Assembly: GCA_012517865.1 (NCBI GenBank)
Contig: JAAYUC010000018.1
Span: 19,088-83,087 of the forward strand
Source: Chloroflexota bacterium
GTDB taxonomy: Bacteria; Chloroflexota; Anaerolineae; Anaerolineales; Anaerolineaceae
Length of the DNA: 64,000 nucleotides
Reading direction: 5' to 3'
The notes beneath the pieces are model-generated. The model worked only from the letters and a program-made list of their open reading frames with translations, was not told the origin of the DNA and did no database searches. Position 1 is the first letter of the stretch. Each line of letters starts with the position of its first letter. Shown piece after piece: positions 17,084-26,035 of this stretch. The position numbers were made by a program, and so were the translations under genes.

Positions 17084-17800
17084 GTGGAAAATTTCGTGCA
17101 AAACGCGCGCCAGTTATTAGGGCTGCAGCTCAGCCGCGAACAGATTGCGGCGTTTAAACTCTTTCAGGATGAACTGATAGAGTGGAACAGCCGATTTAAC
17201 CTGACCGCAATCCGGGATAAGGAAGGGATTGAGACCAAGCATTTTCTGGACTCCCTGACCTGTTTGATGGCTTTGGACCCAGCCGCTTCTCCGCGCAGCT
17301 TGATTGATGTCGGCACTGGCGCTGGCTTCCCTGGCATTCCTCTCAAATTAATTCTCCCGCAGTTGCGCCTGACCCTGGTCGAATCCATTCAAAAAAAGGC
17401 CGGCTTTTGCGTGCATATCGTCGAGAAGCTTGGGTTGCGGCAGGTGCAGGTGCTGGCGGAAAGGGCGGAGGACGTCGGGCAGAACCCTGAACACCGCGAA
17501 AGCTACGACCTGGCGACAGCCCGCGCGGTCGCCGCGATGCCCACACTTGTGGAATACCTGCTGCCTCTGGTGCGCATAGGCGGACTTGTGATTATGCAAA
17601 AAGGGGAAAGCGCTCAGCTCGAAGCCCTGCAAAGCGAAAAGGTCATCCAGCGTCTGGGCGGAAAAATCAAGGTCATCCTGCCTGTGGTGCTGCCCGGAGT
17701 CGTTGATGAACGCTATCTGGTGGTGCTGGAGAAGGTCGCGCGAACTTCCGCTGAGTTTCCTCGCCGAACCGGTCTGCCTTCCAAACAGCCGCTTGCTTAA
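17084..17800 (+). CDS. rsmG: 16S rRNA (guanine527-N7)-methyltransferase RsmG
   Basis: A 238-residue SAM-dependent methyltransferase that modifies G527 of 16S rRNA. It has the RsmG signature FNLTAIRDKEGIETKHFLDSL and the SAM loop DVGTGAGFPGIPLKL. An ATG at 17075 is in frame but overlaps TATAAT (17071-17076); the GTG at 17084 lies 7 bases after that box, the same spacing as at udk, so I choose GTG and a leaderless message. No gidA/mnmG or parAB neighbours are present. Confidence 0.93.
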   Translation: MENFVQNARQLLGLQLSREQIAAFKLFQDELIEWNSRFNLTAIRDKEGIETKHFLDSLTCLMALDPAASPRSLIDVGTGAGFPGIPLKLILPQLRLTLVESIQKKAGFCVHIVEKLGLRQVQVLAERAEDVGQNPEHRESYDLATARAVAAMPTLVEYLLPLVRIGGLVIMQKGESAQLEALQSEKVIQRLGGKIKVILPVVLPGVVDERYLVVLEKVARTSAEFPRRTGLPSKQPLA

Positions 17801-17853
17801 TTCTATCTGCCCATGTCCGCAACTCTGAGGCAGCACGCGGGGTTAATTTTTAT

Positions 17854-18795
17854 ATGACAGCCACTACAATAAACCCATTACCCAATCTCATGTTTCTTTG
17901 CGCGCCTGAGCCTAAAACGCTGCGCGCGCTTTTTGAAAACCGCTTCGTATTAGATGACCTGAAAAGCCTTGGCGCGGGGGTAGCTTTGGGGGTGCGGGAT
18001 TTTTCTGAGGAACATGCCTTGGCGGTGCGTCTGCTGAACCGGTTGAACATTCCGGTTTCGGCGTGGCTGATGCCGTCGGGTGAGGAGAGCGGCCGCTGGG
18101 ACTGCGCCCGGGTTGCTGAACATTATGATACCCTGACGCGCTGGTCGGAGCGCAAAGGCCTGCGCTGGTCGGCGGTTGGTTTTTCGGCCTGCACTCCTGG
18201 TAAAACTGAGGGGGCGGGCAAGCCTGCTGGAAATCCTGAAAACGCGTTCATTCAGCTGATTGAGCGCGCGCACGCGGACGGACTGGCCGTCGAGGTCTTT
18301 TACAACTGGCCAAAGGCTGACAAGCAGCCGGCAAAATATCTGGGGAGCCCCCGGTTCTCGGCGCGGATTCCGACCAATGTGGAACGCTGTGTAAACCTGG
18401 AGCCCTGCCGCCTGAAAGCAGGCGGCGAGCTTTCCGCTCCTCGTGAGCGCAGCCAGGCAGTATGCGTCAGCAGTACGCGGGCAGGCCAATATCCAGCAGA
18501 AGGGGCAGGCGGAGAAGCGAAGACCTGGCCCGAATTCGCGCAGGAACTGCGCCTCGCCCGGCAGGAGAGCGCCGCGCTGTACATACTGTCGCTGGAAAGC
18601 TGCGCGAAGCAGGGCTTTTTGGACCGCATGGTTACACTGGAATGGAACGGGGAAATTCCAGGAGCGGAAGGCAGAAAAGCCGGCGGCGTCCGCAAAATTC
18701 AGGGGGAACTCCGGAAAAGGCCCTGGCTGGTGGTTACCGCGCTGATGGGTTTTGTGGGTGGAGCGTTCCTGATCGCCGGCAAGAAGAAAAAATAA
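17854..18795 (+). CDS. Unknown protein with C-terminal membrane anchor
   Basis: A 313-residue protein I do not recognise. The N-terminal 180 residues alternate hydrophobic strands and helices (for example SLGAGVALGVRDF, IPVSAWLMPSG, ADGLAVEVFYNWP) and could be a TIM-barrel-like fold. Residues about 183-225 are low-complexity (Gly, Ala, Ser, Arg) and their DNA contains a perfect 8-bp hairpin at 18407-18426, which looks like inserted sequence. A single transmembrane helix (about 288-308) ends in GKKKK, so the bulk faces the cytoplasm or the helix is an anchor. The start at ATG 17854 is uncertain. It stands alone on its strand, before a structured intergenic region. Confidence 0.6.
   Translation: MTATTINPLPNLMFLCAPEPKTLRALFENRFVLDDLKSLGAGVALGVRDFSEEHALAVRLLNRLNIPVSAWLMPSGEESGRWDCARVAEHYDTLTRWSERKGLRWSAVGFSACTPGKTEGAGKPAGNPENAFIQLIERAHADGLAVEVFYNWPKADKQPAKYLGSPRFSARIPTNVERCVNLEPCRLKAGGELSAPRERSQAVCVSSTRAGQYPAEGAGGEAKTWPEFAQELRLARQESAALYILSLESCAKQGFLDRMVTLEWNGEIPGAEGRKAGGVRKIQGELRKRPWLVVTALMGFVGGAFLIAGKKKK
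18407..18426. repeat. Perfect GC-rich hairpin inside a coding region
   Basis: GCCGCCTG, a four-base AAAG loop, then CAGGCGGC: an 8-bp perfect inverted repeat in frame within the unknown gene. It coincides with the low-complexity protein segment. Confidence 0.6.
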
Positions 18796-19122
18796 TCAAT
18801 TCTGCCGCGTAAGGCCCCTTTTTTTCAGTGGGTGCCCGCCCCGGAGCGGGCTTGAGCTACAGTTTTTTTCTACGCAGTTATTTGGAAAAAGGGGCTTTAC
18901 CGTCTTTCCCCTGGCAAGGCCAGACAGCCCCGGGAGAGATACCATAATTCACTCGCGCGGCTGCGCGGCCTGAACAAAAAACCAGCCTGTTTTTCCTGTT
19001 AATCGTTTTTCGTCCGCGTAAATGGCAAAACCTGGCAAACCTTAATGGCTGTAAAAGCCCGCCCGGACTGGTAGGGAAATCCGTGTTAAACTTAAAGATT
19101 GCAAACTACGGAAAGCTTAACC
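18796..19122. other. 327-base intergenic region with strong, mutually exclusive RNA hairpins
   Basis: No gene is seen. Positions 18809-18823 pair with 18886-18900 (15 bp, one G-U). Inside is a GC hairpin 18834-18851 (GCCCGC/GCGGGC) followed by a T7 run at 18863-18869. The right arm segment GGGGCT (18891-18896) can instead pair with AGCCCC (18926-18931), enclosing a CTGGC/GCCAG hairpin at 911-923 of that kilobase. Read on the minus strand, that alternative hairpin is followed by TTTTT, as in a terminator. Further right is a short direct repeat TGGCAAA(A)CC near 19023. It may be a bidirectional terminator or a structured RNA; I cannot match it to a named family. Confidence 0.5.
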
Positions 19123-19710
19123 ATGGACTCTACAAACGACACCGCGATGATTATCGGCCTGGGGAATCCCGGCGTGCAATACCGCTATACCCGCCACAAT
19201 GCCGGGTTCATGGTGGCGCAGGCTCTGGCGGATAAACTTGGCATCAGTCTTACCAGGGTTAAGTTCCGCAGTCAGGTGGGCAGCGGCCGGCTGGACGGCA
19301 TCCCTGTGATTATCGCGAAACCGCTGACCTATATGAACGAATCGGGCAGCGCGGTATCCTCTCTGCTGCACTACTTTAAGGTGCCGCTGAATCGCCTTTT
19401 GGTAATTCACGATGACCTCGATTTGCCCCTGGGAACGCTGCGCCTGCGCCCCGGTGGAGGCAGCGCTGGGCAGCGCGGTATGCAGTCTATCGCCGACAAG
19501 TTGGGCACCAACGCTTTTCCCCGCTTGCGTTTTGGTATTGGCAGACCACCGGGCAGAATGGACCCGGCCGACTATGTGTTGGAAAAATTTGGCGCCTCCG
19601 AACAGGAATTGCTCAAAATGACGCTGGACCAGGCCGCAGCTGCTGCCGTGACCTTTATTCGCGAAGGTTTAGAAAAAGCAATGAACCTATACAATGGTGA
19701 AGTCGGCTGA
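19123..19710 (+). CDS. pth: Peptidyl-tRNA hydrolase
   Basis: A 195-residue enzyme that releases peptides from stalled peptidyl-tRNA. The motif GLGNPGVQYRYTRHNAGF carries the catalytic His/Asn region, followed by KPLTYMNESG and VIHDDLDLPLGTLRLRPGG with the catalytic Asp. ATG 19123 follows GGAAAG at fair spacing; the in-frame ATG at 19147 is also possible and would start directly at the core. Its stop overlaps the mfd start. Confidence 0.95.
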   Translation: MDSTNDTAMIIGLGNPGVQYRYTRHNAGFMVAQALADKLGISLTRVKFRSQVGSGRLDGIPVIIAKPLTYMNESGSAVSSLLHYFKVPLNRLLVIHDDLDLPLGTLRLRPGGGSAGQRGMQSIADKLGTNAFPRLRFGIGRPPGRMDPADYVLEKFGASEQELLKMTLDQAAAAAVTFIREGLEKAMNLYNGEVG

Positions 19711-22700
19711 CCACCCTCTTTTAAAACATCTGAGCGGTCTCAGCGCTTATCAGGATTTGCTCTCCCGTCTCTCGGAAGGGCAATTCCGGGATTCTGAGCG
19801 TTTTGGTATGGGTCTTCCGCGCGCTTCCCGCCTCGCGCTTTTGGCGGCGCTGCGAGCGGACCTGGAAGTGCCGATTTTGTTGCTTACCAACCGAGCGGAC
19901 CGCGCGCTGGGATTGTATGATGAGCTGAATTTTTGGTTGGGTTCCGAACGGAATTATTACTTCCCGGAGCCCAATCCCCTCTTTTATGAAGCACTGCCCT
20001 GGTCGGAATCGACCCGCAAAGAACGGCTGGCAGTGCTCTCCGAGCTCTCGAAGCTGCTGCTGCCGGGAGCGGAAAAGGACCCTGTTCCGCCGGTCGTTGT
20101 CGCTCCCATCCGGGCGGTGATGACCCGCACCGTTCCCCGGCGTGAATTCCTGCGCGCGGCCCAGCGCCTGAAGGTGGGTGACCAGCGCGACCCGCAGGAG
20201 TTGGTTCAAAGCTGGGTGGGTTTGGGTTACCAGTACAGCAATATCGTGGTGCAGAGCGGGCAGTTCTCCCGCAGAGGCGGCATACTCGACATCTGGTCTC
20301 CTTCCGAGGCGCTGCCTGTGCGCGTGGAATTTTTCGGAGATGAGATTGACACGCTGCGGCAGTTCAACCCTGCCACGCAGCGCACACAGCAACCGCTCGA
20401 AAGCACCCTGATATTCCCGGCCTCAGAAGCGATGCCCTCCGCTGCCGAAAAAATGGGAATCCCGCTCGCGAATCTAAGCGAATTCCGGCTGCCGGAGATC
20501 TATGCTTTCCCGTCCAGCCTGATGGATTACCTGCCAGACAGCGCGCTCATCCTTCTGGATGGTGAAGAATTTATCACCGCCGCGGTAAATGATATTGAGG
20601 AAGAATCAATCGCGCGATTTAAAGCCCTGGTGGAACAGAAAGCGCTTCCAGCGGATTTCCCTGTGCCTTACATCACCTGGTCCGAAATCGAAGACAGCTT
20701 CGCGCGGCGTCAGGTGCTCGAACTTGGACATACCAACGCGGTCGGGGGCACTCCGCTCGCTTCCGCTTTTGAACCCGGACCGCGTTTTGCCGGGAAGTTG
20801 AAGGATTTTCAGGCTCACGTTGCTAACCTTGAGCGCAAAGGCCAGGATTGGACCGTGGTTTCCCGTCAGGCTGCCCGCCTGCGCCAGCTTTGGCTTGAAA
20901 GCAGCCCTGATTTCCCGGCGCAAGAAGCCGCTTCGCGTTTTATGGAGGGCTCATTAAGCGGCGGGTGGGTGCTTCAGCGCGGCGGGGGCAGCGCGCACCA
21001 CCTATTAACCGACAGTGAAATTTTTGGGTGGGGCCGCCCTCAGGTTCGCCGGAAAGCCCCGGTAATTTCTGAAGCGCCGGAACTGGTCTTTGGCGACCTG
21101 AAACCAGGGGATTGGGTGGTCCATGTGGACCACGGCATCGGCCAGTTTGTCGGGCTGCTCAGCCCGGTTATCGACGGCGTGCAGCGGGAATACCTGACCA
21201 TCCAGTATAAGGATAATGACATCCTGTACGTGCCTATCCATCAGGCTGACCGGGTTTCGCGTTACATTGGCGCTGAAGGAGGCCCGCCGTCTATCAGCCG
21301 GCTGGGCAGTCAGGAATGGACGCAGACCAAACAGCGCGTGCGGCGCGCTGTGCAGGAGGTCGCCGCTGAACTCTTGGACCTGTACGCCAAACGTCAGGTC
21401 GCCGAGGGGTTCAGCTTCAGCCCGGACAGCGACTGGCAGCGAGAGTTGGAAGCCAGCTTTCCCTATATCGAGACCCCGGACCAGTTGAAAGCGATTGAGC
21501 AGGTCAAAGCAGATATGGAATCACCCCGACCGATGGACCGGCTGCTTTGCGGTGACGTTGGGTACGGCAAGACGGAAGTGGCTCTGCGCGCGGCTTTCAA
21601 GGCGGTCGCGGACGGCAAGCAAGTGGCGGTGCTGGTGCCGACGACCGTCCTGGCGCAGCAGCATTACGACACGTTCCGCGAACGGCTGGCAACTTTCCCG
21701 GTGAACGTGGAAATGCTCTCGCGCTTCCGCAGCCAAAAAGAACAGACAGATATTATCAAGCGCCTGGCCAATAAACAGGTGGATATTGTTATTGGCACGC
21801 ACCGCCTGATTTCCAGCGACGTAGGATTTAAGGACCTGGGGCTGGTCATTATTGATGAGGAGCAGCGCTTTGGCGTTTCCCACAAAGAGCACCTGAAAAG
21901 ACTGCGCAACTCGGTCGACGTCCTGACGCTGACTGCCACGCCAATCCCGCGTACCCTCTACATGGCGCTGACCGGCGTCCGCGATATTTCCAACATCAAT
22001 TCGCCGCCGGAAGAACGGCTGCCGATAATCACGCACATCGGTCCTTACGACCCGAAACTGGTGCGCGAGGCGGTCATCCGCGAACTGGACCGCGGCGGCC
22101 AGGTTTTCTTTGTGCACAATCGCGTGCAGTCCATACCAGCGGTTTACAACCATTTGCAGAACCTGGTCCCGGAAGCGACAATCGGGATCGCGCACGGCCA
22201 GATGGATGAGGAGCAGCTGGCGGATGTGATGCACGCCTTCACCTCCGGACAGTTTGATATCTTATTGTGCACCTCCATTATTGAGTCCGGCCTGGATATC
22301 CCCAACGCCAACACGCTGATTATTGACCGCGCGGATACATTCGGCCTGGCACAGCTTTATCAGCTGCGCGGCAGAGTTGGGCGGGGTGCCCAGCGCGCGT
22401 TCGCGTACCTGTTCCGCAGCGCGCGCCACCAACCAACGCCGGAAGGGCAGGAACGCCTTGAGGTGCTGGCGGATAATTCCCAGCTTGGGGCGGGCTATGC
22501 CATTGCCATGCGCGACCTGGAAATGCGCGGTGCTGGGGACTTGTTGGGCACGCGCCAGTCCGGCTACATTGCCGCGGTGGGTTTCCAGCTTTATACCAGG
22601 CTGCTTTCCCAGGCGGTGCGTTCACTTCGGGCAGCGTCCGGGCTGGAATCGGAATCTGAGAGCGGTTTACCCTGGTTGGACGCTCCCAGCCTGACCATCA

Positions 22701-23122
22701 ACATCGAGCTGCCTCTCTCCAGCGAAATTCCGGCCAGCTACATCCCGGACCAGGAGCTGCGGCTGACGCTCTACCGCAGAATCGCGTCCATTCGCAGCGA
22801 GGAAGAGCTGACCTCCACCGAAATTGAGTTTGCCGACCGCTTTGGCGAACCCCCTCAGGGTGTGAAAGACTTGTTGTTTCAGATGAAAATCAAAATTCTG
22901 GGTGAGCGGGCTGGCCTGGAGTCCATCAGCATCATCAACAATCAACTGGTGCTCAGTTACCCGCCGCTGCCCAAAGGTGCGGGACAGCGCGGGCTTCCGG
23001 AGGTGGACCCTGCCGCGCGGGCTGGAAAAAATGCTTATTGGATTAATCTGGCCGGCTTGAAGAACGAAAGCTGGCAGGAAGTGCTTATGCGCGTGCTGCG
23101 AAAACTGCCGGAGAGGGCCTGA
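19694..23122 (+). CDS. mfd: Transcription-repair coupling factor Mfd
   Basis: A 1142-residue DNA translocase that removes stalled RNA polymerase at lesions and recruits UvrA. Domains in order are a UvrB-like N-terminal module (about 1-330), a CarD-like RNA-polymerase interaction domain (DWVVHVDHGIGQFVGL, about 470-540), superfamily 2 helicase lobes with Walker A GDVGYGKTE, Walker B IDEEQRFG and the arginine motif QLRGRVGRG, and the C-terminal TRCF domain that binds UvrA. The length is that of full-size Mfd. ATG 19694 overlaps pth by 17 bases, giving a pth-mfd operon as in many bacteria. Confidence 0.97.
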   Translation: MVKSADHPLLKHLSGLSAYQDLLSRLSEGQFRDSERFGMGLPRASRLALLAALRADLEVPILLLTNRADRALGLYDELNFWLGSERNYYFPEPNPLFYEALPWSESTRKERLAVLSELSKLLLPGAEKDPVPPVVVAPIRAVMTRTVPRREFLRAAQRLKVGDQRDPQELVQSWVGLGYQYSNIVVQSGQFSRRGGILDIWSPSEALPVRVEFFGDEIDTLRQFNPATQRTQQPLESTLIFPASEAMPSAAEKMGIPLANLSEFRLPEIYAFPSSLMDYLPDSALILLDGEEFITAAVNDIEEESIARFKALVEQKALPADFPVPYITWSEIEDSFARRQVLELGHTNAVGGTPLASAFEPGPRFAGKLKDFQAHVANLERKGQDWTVVSRQAARLRQLWLESSPDFPAQEAASRFMEGSLSGGWVLQRGGGSAHHLLTDSEIFGWGRPQVRRKAPVISEAPELVFGDLKPGDWVVHVDHGIGQFVGLLSPVIDGVQREYLTIQYKDNDILYVPIHQADRVSRYIGAEGGPPSISRLGSQEWTQTKQRVRRAVQEVAAELLDLYAKRQVAEGFSFSPDSDWQRELEASFPYIETPDQLKAIEQVKADMESPRPMDRLLCGDVGYGKTEVALRAAFKAVADGKQVAVLVPTTVLAQQHYDTFRERLATFPVNVEMLSRFRSQKEQTDIIKRLANKQVDIVIGTHRLISSDVGFKDLGLVIIDEEQRFGVSHKEHLKRLRNSVDVLTLTATPIPRTLYMALTGVRDISNINSPPEERLPIITHIGPYDPKLVREAVIRELDRGGQVFFVHNRVQSIPAVYNHLQNLVPEATIGIAHGQMDEEQLADVMHAFTSGQFDILLCTSIIESGLDIPNANTLIIDRADTFGLAQLYQLRGRVGRGAQRAFAYLFRSARHQPTPEGQERLEVLADNSQLGAGYAIAMRDLEMRGAGDLLGTRQSGYIAAVGFQLYTRLLSQAVRSLRAASGLESESESGLPWLDAPSLTINIELPLSSEIPASYIPDQELRLTLYRRIASIRSEEELTSTEIEFADRFGEPPQGVKDLLFQMKIKILGERAGLESISIINNQLVLSYPPLPKGAGQRGLPEVDPAARAGKNAYWINLAGLKNESWQEVLMRVLRKLPERA

Positions 23123-23159
23123 TTTCACCTTTTGGCGCTGTGTTATACTGCAAAAACAG

Positions 23160-24551
23160 ATGCAAAACGACCACCCAATCAAATTGGCTTTCAAGTCGCT
23201 CTGGCTGCCTGCGCTTTTGGTTGTCTGCGGGCTGCTCCTCATCCTCGCCCAGTTTTATGGGAATTACACCTTGCTCGTGAACGGCGGGGTCCGCGAAGCC
23301 CGCGCCGCGGCATTCACTTCCGGGCAGCTTTTGCAGGCAGCCGGATACGCGCTTCAGCCTGAAGACCGCGTTTTTCCTTCCCCTAACAAGTTAAATCTTA
23401 CTCACCGGACTATCGTTCTTGACCAGGCCCGAACGGTTACCATTCAGGTTGGGAACGAGCAAAAAACTGTATTTTCTGCAGATACTTTGCCGGCCAATCT
23501 GCTGGCGGAAGCCCAACTGCGTCTATATCCCGAGGATTTGCTGCTCTGGAACGGTGCCCCAATTGACCCGGCTCAGTCCCTTCCACCAGGGGAAGAATTA
23601 CAGCTGGAATTTGTTCCCGCGAAAAAGGTAGCGCTGCAGATAGAAGATTCTATCCAGACCTTTTTTACCCAGCAAAAAACCCTGAGCGGCGCGTTGGCAG
23701 AAGCCGGCATCAGGCTGCGCCCTGAGGACGCGCTTTCTCAGCCGCTTGATTCAGAGCTGAGCGGCGATACTCAGGTTGCCGTCCGGTTGGCAAGGGAGAT
23801 TACCGTTCAGCAGGCTGGCAAGCAATATACCGGTTTAAGTGCCGCTGAGACGGTCGGCGAAGCGCTGCGCGACCTGGGATTGCCGCTTCAGAATCTGGAT
23901 TATTCCCTGCCGGATGAAAAAGAACCCATTCCGGCGGATGGACAAATTCAGGTCGTGCGGGTGAGTGAAGAAATTCTTTTACAGACCGAAGAGACGGCCT
24001 ACAGCAACACCTACCAGGATGACCCCAATGCCGAACTGGATACTATTTCCGTGCTCGTACCCGGGCAGATTGGGTTGGTGGTGACCCGCGAGCGCTTGCG
24101 TCTGGAAGACGGCGTGGAAAAAGGAAAAATGGTGGAAGGTCCCTGGAAAGCCAGCGACCCGCAGGACGGTGTGCTTGGCCGCGGCACTAAGGTGGTTGTG
24201 CGGACCGAGACAATCAACGGTGAGACCATTGAGTACTGGCGCAAGGTGACCGTTTATGCCACATCGTATAAACCAAGTTCTCAGGGCGGGGGCACTGGTA
24301 CAGCCTCTGGTATCCCTTTGACCAAGGGAATCATCGCGGTGACGCGGGCGTGGTACCTGGGTATGAAATTTCAGCCTGTGTATGTGCCGGGGTACGGCCG
24401 CGGCATCATTGCCGATACCGGCGGAGGAATTCCTGGAAGATATTGGATTGACCTTGGTTACGATAACGAGAATTACGAAAGCTGGCACTTTTGGACGACC
24501 CTGTACTTCCTGACGCCCGTACCCAGTTATATTCCGGTGGTGCTTCCATGA
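23160..24551 (+). CDS. Cell-wall-active protein with DUF348, G5 and 3D domains (YabE-like)
   Basis: A 463-residue protein with an N-terminal signal anchor (residues about 10-32), three DUF348-type repeats (about 65-290, each with a TADTLPAN- or SAAETVGEAL-like start), a G5 domain (about 285-365) and a C-terminal 3D domain with conserved Asp residues (YATSYKPSS, IADTGGGIPG, IDLGYDN). YabE/Rpf-like proteins cleave peptidoglycan outside the membrane. TATACT ends 10 bases before ATG 23160, so the message has little or no leader. Its stop overlaps rsmA by ATGA, the same yabE-rsmA pairing as in Firmicutes. Confidence 0.88.
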   Translation: MQNDHPIKLAFKSLWLPALLVVCGLLLILAQFYGNYTLLVNGGVREARAAAFTSGQLLQAAGYALQPEDRVFPSPNKLNLTHRTIVLDQARTVTIQVGNEQKTVFSADTLPANLLAEAQLRLYPEDLLLWNGAPIDPAQSLPPGEELQLEFVPAKKVALQIEDSIQTFFTQQKTLSGALAEAGIRLRPEDALSQPLDSELSGDTQVAVRLAREITVQQAGKQYTGLSAAETVGEALRDLGLPLQNLDYSLPDEKEPIPADGQIQVVRVSEEILLQTEETAYSNTYQDDPNAELDTISVLVPGQIGLVVTRERLRLEDGVEKGKMVEGPWKASDPQDGVLGRGTKVVVRTETINGETIEYWRKVTVYATSYKPSSQGGGTGTASGIPLTKGIIAVTRAWYLGMKFQPVYVPGYGRGIIADTGGGIPGRYWIDLGYDNENYESWHFWTTLYFLTPVPSYIPVVLP

Positions 24552-25384
24552 CCAGGCAGTACCTGAACGTCCCTGCGCTGCTGCGGGAATATGGGCTGCA
24601 GCCCAAAAAATCGCTTGGGCAAAACTTTTTGATTGACCCAAACGGACTGGATAAGGTGATGCTGGCGGCCGGGGTGCGGCCGCAGGACACAGTGCTGGAA
24701 ATTGGCGCGGGGCTCGGCAGCCTGACCGTGCTCCTGGCGCAGGCTGCCCGGCAGGTTGTGGCCGTAGAGATTGACCGCAGTCTGATTGCCCCGCTTACAA
24801 AAGTTCTTGAGCCTTACCAGAATGTGCGGATTGTTGAAGGGGATGTGCTGAAGCTTCCCCTGGAAGATTTGCTGCCGGAGGGAGAATATCTCGTGGCGGC
24901 CAATATTCCTTACTACATCAGCTCGGCGATTATCCGCCGCTTGTTGGAGTCAAAAATCCGGCCCTCGCGCGTGGTGCTGACTGTACAACAGGAAGTCGCG
25001 GAAAGAATTTGCGCCAGGGATGGCAAGCTCAGCCTGCTCGCGCTTTCCGTGCAGGTTTTCGGGCAGCCGCGTGTGGAAGCGCACATCCCGGCGGGCTGTT
25101 TTTATCCGGTGCCGGATGTCGACTCGGCCGTTCTTTCCATCACACTGTATCCCCAGCCGCTCATCGCGCTTGAGGAACTGGACGATTTCTTCAGGCTGGC
25201 CCACGCGGGCTTTTCACAGAAACGCAAGACGCTGCGCAACGCGCTCTCGGCCGGGTTGGGTCTGCCGGCAGGCGAGATGGAAGCCTTGCTGTTGCAAGCG
25301 GGTATCGATGCCCGGCGGCGCGCTGAGACGCTTGGCATCCCGGAGTGGGGACGGCTGACCTCTGTGTTGAAAAGTGGAAAGTAA
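24548..25384 (+). CDS. rsmA: 16S rRNA (adenine1518/1519-N6)-dimethyltransferase
   Basis: A 278-residue SAM-dependent rRNA dimethylase (KsgA). Visible motifs are KSLGQNFLID near residue 20, EIGAGLGSLT (motif I), ANIPYYISS (catalytic motif IV) and FSQKRKTLRNAL. ATG 24548 shares ATGA with the stop of the G5/3D gene, and this overlap fixes the start. A strong terminator follows 22 bases after the stop. Confidence 0.96.
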   Translation: MTRQYLNVPALLREYGLQPKKSLGQNFLIDPNGLDKVMLAAGVRPQDTVLEIGAGLGSLTVLLAQAARQVVAVEIDRSLIAPLTKVLEPYQNVRIVEGDVLKLPLEDLLPEGEYLVAANIPYYISSAIIRRLLESKIRPSRVVLTVQQEVAERICARDGKLSLLALSVQVFGQPRVEAHIPAGCFYPVPDVDSAVLSITLYPQPLIALEELDDFFRLAHAGFSQKRKTLRNALSAGLGLPAGEMEALLLQAGIDARRRAETLGIPEWGRLTSVLKSGK

Positions 25385-25405
25385 AGTGTTTTTACCGGAA
25401 ACAAA

Positions 25406-25436
25406 GAAACTGCCCGAAGAGGGCAGTTTCTTTGTG
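25406..25436. terminator. Bidirectional rho-independent terminator
   Basis: Ten-bp stem GAAACTGCCC/GGGCAGTTTC with loop GAAGA, then TTTGTG; the other strand reads into TTTG as well. It separates rsmA (+) from the convergent small membrane protein (-). Confidence 0.85.
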
Positions 25437-25446
25437 TGAACGGTGC

Positions 25447-25917
25447 TTACATAACCAAAAGCAGCAGAGCTGAATTTTGCCATGCCGTTGAGAAAAATCC
25501 CAGGAAAATCGCAATCGGGCAAACGCAGCACAGCAGCAGGACAAGTAGCACAATCAGAACAATCGCCCATACCGGGAATTTTTTCTTGTCGGTTTCAGGC
25601 GCTCTGACGGTCGGACCGGTGGTTGGTACGTCCACGACCACAGACTCGGCGGGTTTAGCCGGGGGAACCTCGGCAGCCGTTTCTGCTCCGGGAGTGTAGA
25701 GTTCGCCTGACCAGCGTCCGGCGTCATCCGCAGCTGAGGGCTGCGCGGCGCCCCAGCGGTCTGTCTCTGTGGGGGGCTCGGGAGGAATAGGCGCGGGAGG
25801 TACTTCTTTACTCCATTCCTCCGCCGAAGCGGACGGAATCTGCTGCCATTCATCACCGAAGGATTTTGCGGCGTCTTCAGGTGTTTCTTGCGGGGTGGGG
25901 TTGGTGTTATCGTCCAT
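25447..25917 (-). CDS. Proline/acidic-rich protein with one C-terminal membrane helix
   Basis: A 156-residue protein of unknown function. Residues 1-110 are disordered, rich in Pro, Glu, Ala and Thr; residues about 113-140 are a single hydrophobic helix with a CCVCP cluster; and about ten residues follow. ATG 25917 is chosen because AGAGGA precedes it. A TATAAT on the minus strand at about 25951 would be the promoter. It could be a tail-anchored or stress-related membrane protein, but nothing in it shows catalysis. Confidence 0.65.
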   Translation of the reverse strand: MDDNTNPTPQETPEDAAKSFGDEWQQIPSASAEEWSKEVPPAPIPPEPPTETDRWGAAQPSAADDAGRWSGELYTPGAETAAEVPPAKPAESVVVDVPTTGPTVRAPETDKKKFPVWAIVLIVLLVLLLCCVCPIAIFLGFFSTAWQNSALLLLVM

Positions 25918-26001
25918 GAAATCCTCTTTTCTCTTGGCTAGACTGGTCTTATTATACAGCAAACCTGAGAGTTCAATCCCGGCTTATGGGGTGTGTGCGG
26001 T

Positions 26002-26007
26002 TATAAT
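26002..26007 (+). promoter_or_regulatory. -10 box of mscL
   Basis: TATAAT lies 29 bases before ATG 26036. The leader carries CAGGAG 7 bases before the start. No clear -35 hexamer is seen. Confidence 0.5.
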
Positions 26008-26035
26008 CGGGATTAATTATATTCAGGAGTAAATT

